37,395 nucleotides of DNA from Sphingobacteriia bacterium 24-36-13 (GTDB taxonomy: Bacteria; Bacteroidota; Bacteroidia; Chitinophagales; Chitinophagaceae), in NCBI GenBank assembly GCA_002281875.1, contig NCHN01000038.1, positions 1 to 37,395 on the forward strand, read 5' to 3'. The notes under the pieces are model-generated. The model was not told the origin of the DNA. It did no database searches and saw nothing but the letters and a program-made list of their open reading frames with translations. Shown piece after piece: positions 33,097 to 37,395 of this stretch; the stretch's first letter is position 1; the number at the start of each line of letters is the position of its first letter. The position numbers were made by a program, and so were the translations under genes.

Positions 33097-33690
33097 CTAC
33101 TTTTTCAATGTATTCCAAGTAGTATAGAGTGTTTCTTGTTGTGGTCGATTATCGGGTATAGATCTTAATGGTTCGCATGCTTCAAAATGTTCGTGCATTT
33201 CCTTGGGAAGTTGCTGGTACAATTGTGTGCCCTTGGTTTTCCAAGCAATCATTTCATCAGATACTTGCTTAATTATTTTTGCGGGGTTTCCTGCAATCAA
33301 CGATCGAGAAGGAAAGTGCTCGTCTGCTTTAATAAAACTCATTGCACCAACAATGCATTCGTCTTCTAATACCACATTGTCCATAATTACTGAATTCATT
33401 CCAATCAAACAATTGCGACCAATGGTTGCACCATGAATGACCGCACCATGACCAATATGTGCATTCTCTTTTAATAAAACGGTAGTGCCAGGAAACATAT
33501 GCAGGGTGCAATTCTCTTGCACATTGCATCCATCTTCAATAATAATGGCACCCCAATCTCCTCTTACTGCAGCACCTGGTCCGATGTATACATTTTTTCC
33601 TATAATCACATTGCCTGTTACAACAGCTTGTGGATGTACAAAAGAACTCTCGTGTACAACTGGAATAAATCCTTTAAATGAATAAATCAT
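33097..33690 (-). CDS. paaY: PaaY-like hexapeptide-repeat protein (gamma-carbonic anhydrase fold)
   Basis: A 197-residue left-handed beta-helix protein. Hexapeptide turns run from SSFVHPQAVVTGNVIIGKNV to the C-terminal helix. Metal-binding histidines are present in NCTLHMFPG, HIGHGAVIHGA. The N-terminus IPVVHESSFVHP and the tail WKTKGTQLYQ followed by CEPLRSIP closely resemble E. coli PaaY, a thioesterase that hydrolyses toxic CoA-thioester side products of phenylacetate breakdown. The start ATG overlaps the paaI stop as ATGA, which fixes its place as the last gene of the paa operon. The gamma-carbonic anhydrase label alone would miss that context. Confidence 0.88.
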   Translation of the reverse strand: MIYSFKGFIPVVHESSFVHPQAVVTGNVIIGKNVYIGPGAAVRGDWGAIIIEDGCNVQENCTLHMFPGTTVLLKENAHIGHGAVIHGATIGRNCLIGMNSVIMDNVVLEDECIVGAMSFIKADEHFPSRSLIAGNPAKIIKQVSDEMIAWKTKGTQLYQQLPKEMHEHFEACEPLRSIPDNRPQQETLYTTWNTLKK

Positions 33691-34106
33691 ATGGATGCTT
33701 TTACTACTGGTTTACCTGTTCTAAAACAGTTCCCTTTAAAGATAGACACCAATTGTTTGTGTTGATTCAAAATGGTTATTTGATACAATCCTGTTGATCT
33801 ACCATTGTGCAATTCTTTTGCTTCTGCAATCAAAGTATCGCCCACATGCACGGGCTTTAAAAAATTAATAGAAGTATCCAATGCAACCGATAAATTATTT
33901 CTATTGTTGCATGCAAAAGCAAAAGCGCTATCCGAAAATGCAAAAGCAATGCCCCCATGCACAATGCCCAAGCCATTCAACATTTCGGGCCTTACCTGCA
34001 TTTTAATTTTACTATACCCTTCTTGAATGGCTAATACTTCAATGCCTAACCACTGTGAAAACAAATCTGCTTTCATTATTTCATCAACAATATGTTGTGG
34101 TGTCAT
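33687..34106 (-). CDS. paaI: Phenylacetate pathway thioesterase PaaI
   Basis: A hotdog-fold thioesterase of 139 residues that releases phenylacetate or hydroxylated derivatives from CoA, freeing CoA when the pathway stalls. Family marks: ADLFSQWLGIEVL, then MLNGLGIVHGGIAFAFSDSA with the catalytic-region HGG and Asp, and SINFLKPVHVGDTLIAEA. It lies 17 nt after paaG and overlaps paaY by 4 nt, within the operon. The C-terminus (KGNCFRTGKPVV) also fits PaaI. Confidence 0.92.
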   Translation of the reverse strand: MTPQHIVDEIMKADLFSQWLGIEVLAIQEGYSKIKMQVRPEMLNGLGIVHGGIAFAFSDSAFAFACNNRNNLSVALDTSINFLKPVHVGDTLIAEAKELHNGRSTGLYQITILNQHKQLVSIFKGNCFRTGKPVVKASI

Positions 34107-34123
34107 GGTGTATCGTTTTAGGG

Positions 34124-34900
34124 TTATTGTCCTTTGTATTGAGGTGATCTTTTGGCTAAGAATGCATCTACGCCTTCTTTAAAATCTTCAGTGCCTGCTG
34201 CTTTTTGTTGTAAGGTATCTTCTAATGCCAATTGTGTGGTGATATCATTAGTAGCAGAAGCATTCAATGCTTGTTTAATATAACCCAATGCTTTGGTTGG
34301 CATTTGTGCTAACTGAAAAGCAATTTTTTTACTCTCTGTTTCAAATGCTTCTTCATCAAATACTTTGTACAACATACCCATTTGTAAAGCATCAGTAGCA
34401 GATACTTTATCGCCTAACATCATCAACGCACTGGCTCTTTGAAAACCAATTAATCTTGGTAAGGTATAGGTTCCGCCGCTATCCGGAATCAATCCAATTT
34501 TTGAAAATGCTTGAATAAATGAAGCAGACGATTTGCTAACTACTACATCGCAAGCAAAAGCAATATTTGCACCTGCACCTGCAGCAACTCCATTTACTGC
34601 TGCAACTACGGGCTTTGCGATATCTCTAAGGCGTTGTACAATGGGATTGTAATGTTCACTTAAAATGCGCTTCATACCCGGTCCTTCAGGATCAACCACT
34701 TCTGCCAAGTCTTGTCCCGCACAAAATCCTTTTCCTGCTCCTGTTAAATATATTGCTCTGATTGAATCATCTGTAGCGCACTGGTCTAGAATGCTTTGCA
34801 ATTGCAAGGCCATGGCTCTATTAAAAGAATTTAATTTATCGGGTCTGTTCATGGTAATAAAAGCAACACCTGATTCAATCGTAAATAATATTGAGTCCAT
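34124..34900 (-). CDS. paaG: 1,2-epoxyphenylacetyl-CoA isomerase PaaG
   Basis: A crotonase-family isomerase of 258 residues that converts the ring epoxide of phenylacetyl-CoA to oxepin-CoA, and is also linked to double-bond shifting in later steps. The motifs MNRPDKLNSFNRAMALQLQS, GAGKGFCAGQDLAEVVDPEG, NGVAAGAGANIAFACDVVV, SFIQAFSKIGLIPDSGGTY and the end EGVDAFLAKRSPQYKGQ match E. coli PaaG closely; the VDPEGP segment favours PaaG over PaaF. It lies 9 nt downstream of paaD. Confidence 0.93.
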   Translation of the reverse strand: MDSILFTIESGVAFITMNRPDKLNSFNRAMALQLQSILDQCATDDSIRAIYLTGAGKGFCAGQDLAEVVDPEGPGMKRILSEHYNPIVQRLRDIAKPVVAAVNGVAAGAGANIAFACDVVVSKSSASFIQAFSKIGLIPDSGGTYTLPRLIGFQRASALMMLGDKVSATDALQMGMLYKVFDEEAFETESKKIAFQLAQMPTKALGYIKQALNASATNDITTQLALEDTLQQKAAGTEDFKEGVDAFLAKRSPQYKGQ

Positions 34901-34909
34901 AAAAATGAA

Positions 34910-35398
34910 TTAATGACATTTAAAATAATCGAAGGGCTCTTTGCATTCTTCGCATTTATACAAAGCCTTGCAAGCAGTACTTCCAAATTGTGATACTAAT
35001 ACAGTATGAGTAGAATTGCATTGTGGACAAGGCACTATTAAATTGTCTAAATAAGCTTGGTCAAAACTTTTTCCCATAGGGGGAGCAATGCCGTATGCTT
35101 TTAGTTGCTGCTTCCCATTTTCGGTCATCCAATCTGTTGTCCATGCAGGAGATAAAACAGTTTGAATGGTGGTTTGGTATCCTGCAGCATTCAATGCCAT
35201 TTTAATATGCATGGATATCATATCCATGGCTGGGCAACCTGTGTAAGTAGGTGTGATGGTAACGGTTACTCGCTGCTCTTCTAATGCAACAGCCCTGATC
35301 ACCCCTAAATCTACCACTGATAATACGGGAACTTCTGGATCTTTAACAGTTTCCAGAATTTTCCAGATGGCATTGGTAGCAATTGAATTATTTACCAT
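34910..35398 (-). CDS. paaD: Phenylacetyl-CoA epoxygenase maturation protein PaaD
   Basis: A 162-residue MIP18/SufT-like protein required for Fe insertion or assembly of the PaaABCE monooxygenase. The N-terminal DUF59 domain includes VKDPEVPVLSVVDLGVIRAV and ITPTYTGCPAMDMI with its conserved Cys. The C-terminal zinc-ribbon-like part has cysteine pairs in VPCPQCNS and YKCEECKEPF plus C in STACKA, as in other PaaD proteins. Its ATG overlaps the paaC stop by 7 nt (ATGGTAA), indicating coupled translation. Confidence 0.94.
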   Translation of the reverse strand: MVNNSIATNAIWKILETVKDPEVPVLSVVDLGVIRAVALEEQRVTVTITPTYTGCPAMDMISMHIKMALNAAGYQTTIQTVLSPAWTTDWMTENGKQQLKAYGIAPPMGKSFDQAYLDNLIVPCPQCNSTHTVLVSQFGSTACKALYKCEECKEPFDYFKCH

Positions 35399-36174
35399 TC
35401 GCTGTTGGGGTAAGCCCTTTGTAAGTATTGCATTTCTGCTAAAATATATCCAAGGTGTTCTGTATGCATTCCGTTGGCTCCTCCTTTTTGTACAAATGTT
35501 TTTGGGGGAATGCTTAGTCCTGCTTCTTCAAAAACAGCGGAAACTTTTTGGTTCCATGCAGTTTGAATAGCTGAATAATTTAAACAAGCTGCTGTTGCAA
35601 ATTCGGGTTGAATAAAAAGTTCGCCAGTGTAAGCCCAAATATTTTCGATGGCTGTTTGCATTCTTTGTTTGCTCTCTTCTGTTCCATCACCCAATCTTAG
35701 CACCCAGTCTTGGCTCCACTTTAAATGGTAGCTAACTTCTTTAATTGATTTTTCTGCAATTGCGGCAACTTGCGTATCGCTATGTTGTAGCAACTGCGTA
35801 AATAATTGCAATTGAAATGTGCTTAATAAAAATAATCGTAGCGTGGTTTGTGCCCAATCACCATTCGGTATTTCGGTAATGAGTAGATTCTTAAACTCTC
35901 GTACATCTCTTAAATAAGCCAGACTATCTTCTGTTGCGGGCAACACCATATCATTTCCAGTAAGTGTTACACTTATGTTTGTTGGTTGCTGATTTATTAG
36001 TTCAGCCGCATGCTGATAAAAATTCCTAGCTTGACCAATATAATCTAATGCAATATTGGTGATGGCTATATCTTGTTCTAAAATAGGTCCATGACCGCAC
36101 CATTCACTATTACGGTGTCCAATAATTAGTGCATTATCTGCTAAGTGAAGTAAAAAATCAATCTCGTTTTTCAT
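35392..36174 (-). CDS. paaC: Phenylacetyl-CoA epoxygenase structural subunit PaaC
   Basis: The ferritin-like, catalytically inactive partner of PaaA, 260 residues. Typical sequence includes LHLADNALIIGHRNSEWCGHG, ALDYIGQARNFYQHAAEL, YLRDVREFKNLLITEIPNGD and VSYHLKWSQDWVLRLGDGTE. It forms the PaaAC scaffold in the multicomponent monooxygenase. It lies 8 nt after paaB and overlaps paaD by 7 nt. Confidence 0.95.
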   Translation of the reverse strand: MKNEIDFLLHLADNALIIGHRNSEWCGHGPILEQDIAITNIALDYIGQARNFYQHAAELINQQPTNISVTLTGNDMVLPATEDSLAYLRDVREFKNLLITEIPNGDWAQTTLRLFLLSTFQLQLFTQLLQHSDTQVAAIAEKSIKEVSYHLKWSQDWVLRLGDGTEESKQRMQTAIENIWAYTGELFIQPEFATAACLNYSAIQTAWNQKVSAVFEEAGLSIPPKTFVQKGGANGMHTEHLGYILAEMQYLQRAYPNSEW

Positions 36175-36182
36175 AGTCGCTA

Positions 36183-36551
36183 TTACATGTATTTTACTTC
36201 CTCAGGTAAATCATAAAAAGTAGGATGCCTATATGCTTTATCATTCGCTGGATCATATAAAGATCCTGCTTCGTCAGGATTACTGGCATGAATGTATTTG
36301 CTTTCCACTACCCAAAGGCTTACGCCTTCCATTCTTCTTGTGTATACATCTCTGGCGTTTTCAATAGCCATTGCAGCATCTGCTGCATGCAAACTTCCTG
36401 CATGTTTATGATCTAGTCCTTGTTTACTCCTGATAAAAACTTCCCATAAAGGCCATTCAGCAGCGTTCTGTTGGGTAGTAGAAATATCGGCTGCTCCGTT
36501 TTTGCTTTCGCCGTAGTCGCCGTAATAGAGTTTATTTATTTGAAAGCTCAT
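36183..36551 (-). CDS. paaB: Phenylacetyl-CoA epoxygenase subunit PaaB
   Basis: A small subunit of the phenylacetyl-CoA 1,2-epoxygenase, thought to bridge PaaAC heterodimers. It has 122 residues, including a core of WPLWEVFIRSKQGLDHKHAG, SLHAADAAMAIENARDVYTR, and SLWVVESKYIHASNPDEAG. E. coli PaaB is shorter (about 95); the extra C-terminal DKAYRHPTFYDLPEEVKYM is the usual end of the longer type. It lies 36 nt downstream of paaA. Confidence 0.95.
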   Translation of the reverse strand: MSFQINKLYYGDYGESKNGAADISTTQQNAAEWPLWEVFIRSKQGLDHKHAGSLHAADAAMAIENARDVYTRRMEGVSLWVVESKYIHASNPDEAGSLYDPANDKAYRHPTFYDLPEEVKYM

Positions 36552-36587
36552 GATGATTTATTTAGTTGTTAAAATCGCGCATTATTT

Positions 36588-37395
36588 TTAGGCAGCAGCT
36601 TGTTTTTGTTTGGCTTTTTTGTTGGCATAAGCTAATGCAGCGTCTCTTACCCAAGCACCTTCTTCCCATGCTTTTTTACGTGCATCCAAACGTTCTTTAT
36701 TGCATGGACCGTTGCCTTGTACTACTTGCCAAAACTCATCCCAGTTAATTGCGCCAAAATCGTAATGACCCCTTTCTTCATTCCATTTTAAATCATTATC
36801 TGGAAGTGTAAAGCCCAAAACTTTTACTTGTTCAGCGCATACGTCTACAAATTTTTGTCTGAGCTCATCGTTGCTGAAACGTTTGATTTTCCACTTCATA
36901 CTTTGAATAGTGTTTGGGCTTTCATCGTCTTTAGGACCAAACATCATTAAGCTAGGCCACCACCATCTATTAATGGCATCTTGAGCCATTTTGCGTTGTG
37001 CTTCAGTTCCCTTGCTTAATACATACAATATTTCAAATCCTTGGCGTTGGTGAAAACTTTCTTCCTTACAAACACGTACCATTGCTCTTGCATAAGGTCC
37101 AAAACTGCTTCTGCATAAAGGCACTTGGTTCATGATGGCTGCACCGTCTACCAACCAACCTACTACACCCATATCGGCCCAACTAAGGGATGGGTAATTA
37201 AAGATGGAAGAGTATTTAGCTTTGCCCGTATGCAATTGATCGTACATCTGATCTCTGCTAATGCCCAAAGTTTCAGCAGCACTGTATAAGTATAAACCAT
37301 GCCCTGCTTCGTCTTGTACTTTTGCCAATAAAATGGCTTTCCTGCGCAATGATGGGGCCCTGGTAATCCAATTACCTTCCGGTAACATACCAATG
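36588..37395 (-). CDS. paaA: Phenylacetyl-CoA epoxygenase catalytic subunit PaaA (5' partial)
   Basis: The di-iron catalytic subunit of the phenylacetyl-CoA 1,2-epoxygenase. The reading frame stays open to the window edge (I-G before MLPEGNW), so about 40 N-terminal residues lie outside; the ATG at 37388 is internal. Di-iron motifs are visible as [14 protein letters not shown] and [13 protein letters not shown], and the whole visible sequence ([40 protein letters not shown], and [19 protein letters not shown]) matches E. coli PaaA. It heads the leftward paaABCDGIY operon seen here; the promoter and any further upstream genes (such as paaE) are outside the window. Confidence 0.95.
   Translation of the reverse strand, partial: IGMLPEGNWITRAPSLRRKAILLAKVQDEAGHGLYLYSAAETLGISRDQMYDQLHTGKAKYSSIFNYPSLSWADMGVVGWLVDGAAIMNQVPLCRSSFGPYARAMVRVCKEESFHQRQGFEILYVLSKGTEAQRKMAQDAINRWWWPSLMMFGPKDDESPNTIQSMKWKIKRFSNDELRQKFVDVCAEQVKVLGFTLPDNDLKWNEERGHYDFGAINWDEFWQVVQGNGPCNKERLDARKKAWEEGAWVRDAALAYANKKAKQKQAAA

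Noticed and set aside
33097-33690. Housekeeping gamma-carbonic anhydrase
   Set aside because: Metal-binding histidines are present, but the 4-nt overlap with paaI and the PaaY-like ends favour PaaY.
1-37395. CRISPR arrays, insertion sequences, prophage or integrative elements
   Set aside because: No regularly spaced repeats, transposase or integrase genes, or tRNA-linked attachment sites were seen.

Overview
This AT-rich, densely packed chromosomal window comes from a member of the Bacteroidota, most likely Chitinophagaceae-like. The evidence is a set of TAnnTTTG-type -7 promoter elements (one with a perfect TTG-N19-TAnnTTTG layout before typA), weak or absent Shine-Dalgarno sequences, and family-typical genes: a Big_5 lipoprotein, a GHL10 glycosidase, an RskA-type anti-sigma factor, BipA/TypA and heme A synthase. 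The genus call is inference. No tRNA, rRNA, CRISPR array, insertion sequence or prophage is visible. Genes often abut or overlap, including at convergent ends.

Layout. 1-7.7 kb: a partial MscS-type channel, a MerR-like regulator, 3-hydroxybutyryl-CoA dehydrogenase, a Big_5 lipoprotein behind a large UvrD-helicase/RecB-nuclease fusion, and an SRPBCC protein. 7.7-15.5 kb: a secreted GHL10 hydrolase, a MarR regulator with a palindromic operator candidate, a radical SAM/SPASM protein, an orphan RNA candidate ending in a strong terminator, a VanZ-like protein, a hybrid histidine kinase, an ECF sigma/anti-sigma pair, GcvH and a small conserved protein. 15.5-22.6 kb: a frame-broken seryl-tRNA synthetase, an S9 peptidase, an AhpD-like protein with a 2-oxoacid:ferredoxin oxidoreductase beta subunit, an orphan LuxR-type response regulator, a structured RNA candidate, a YciO/Sua5-family protein and RNase HII. 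22.6-31.4 kb: heme A synthase, a polytopic patatin-like phospholipase, a leftward lipid/membrane operon (DoxX-like, alpha/beta hydrolase, KAS III, lipid kinase) and TypA. 31.4-37.4 kb: a secreted unknown protein, ObgE, and a phenylacetate operon paaA(partial)-B-C-D-G-I-Y.

How it fits together. The paa operon encodes the oxygen-dependent epoxidation of phenylacetyl-CoA (PaaA, B, C and maturation factor D), isomerisation to the oxepin (PaaG) and salvage functions (PaaI, PaaY). The dehydrogenase near the left end could serve the later beta-oxidation-like steps, but so could a paralogue elsewhere. The remaining genes are mostly housekeeping or envelope functions.

Most notable observations: serS has lost its frame through a net loss of about 23 nt inside the coiled-coil arm; two plus-strand intergenic terminators have no upstream coding gene and point to small RNAs; and several genes have a -7 element placed only 3-6 nt before the start codon, predicting leaderless mRNAs.
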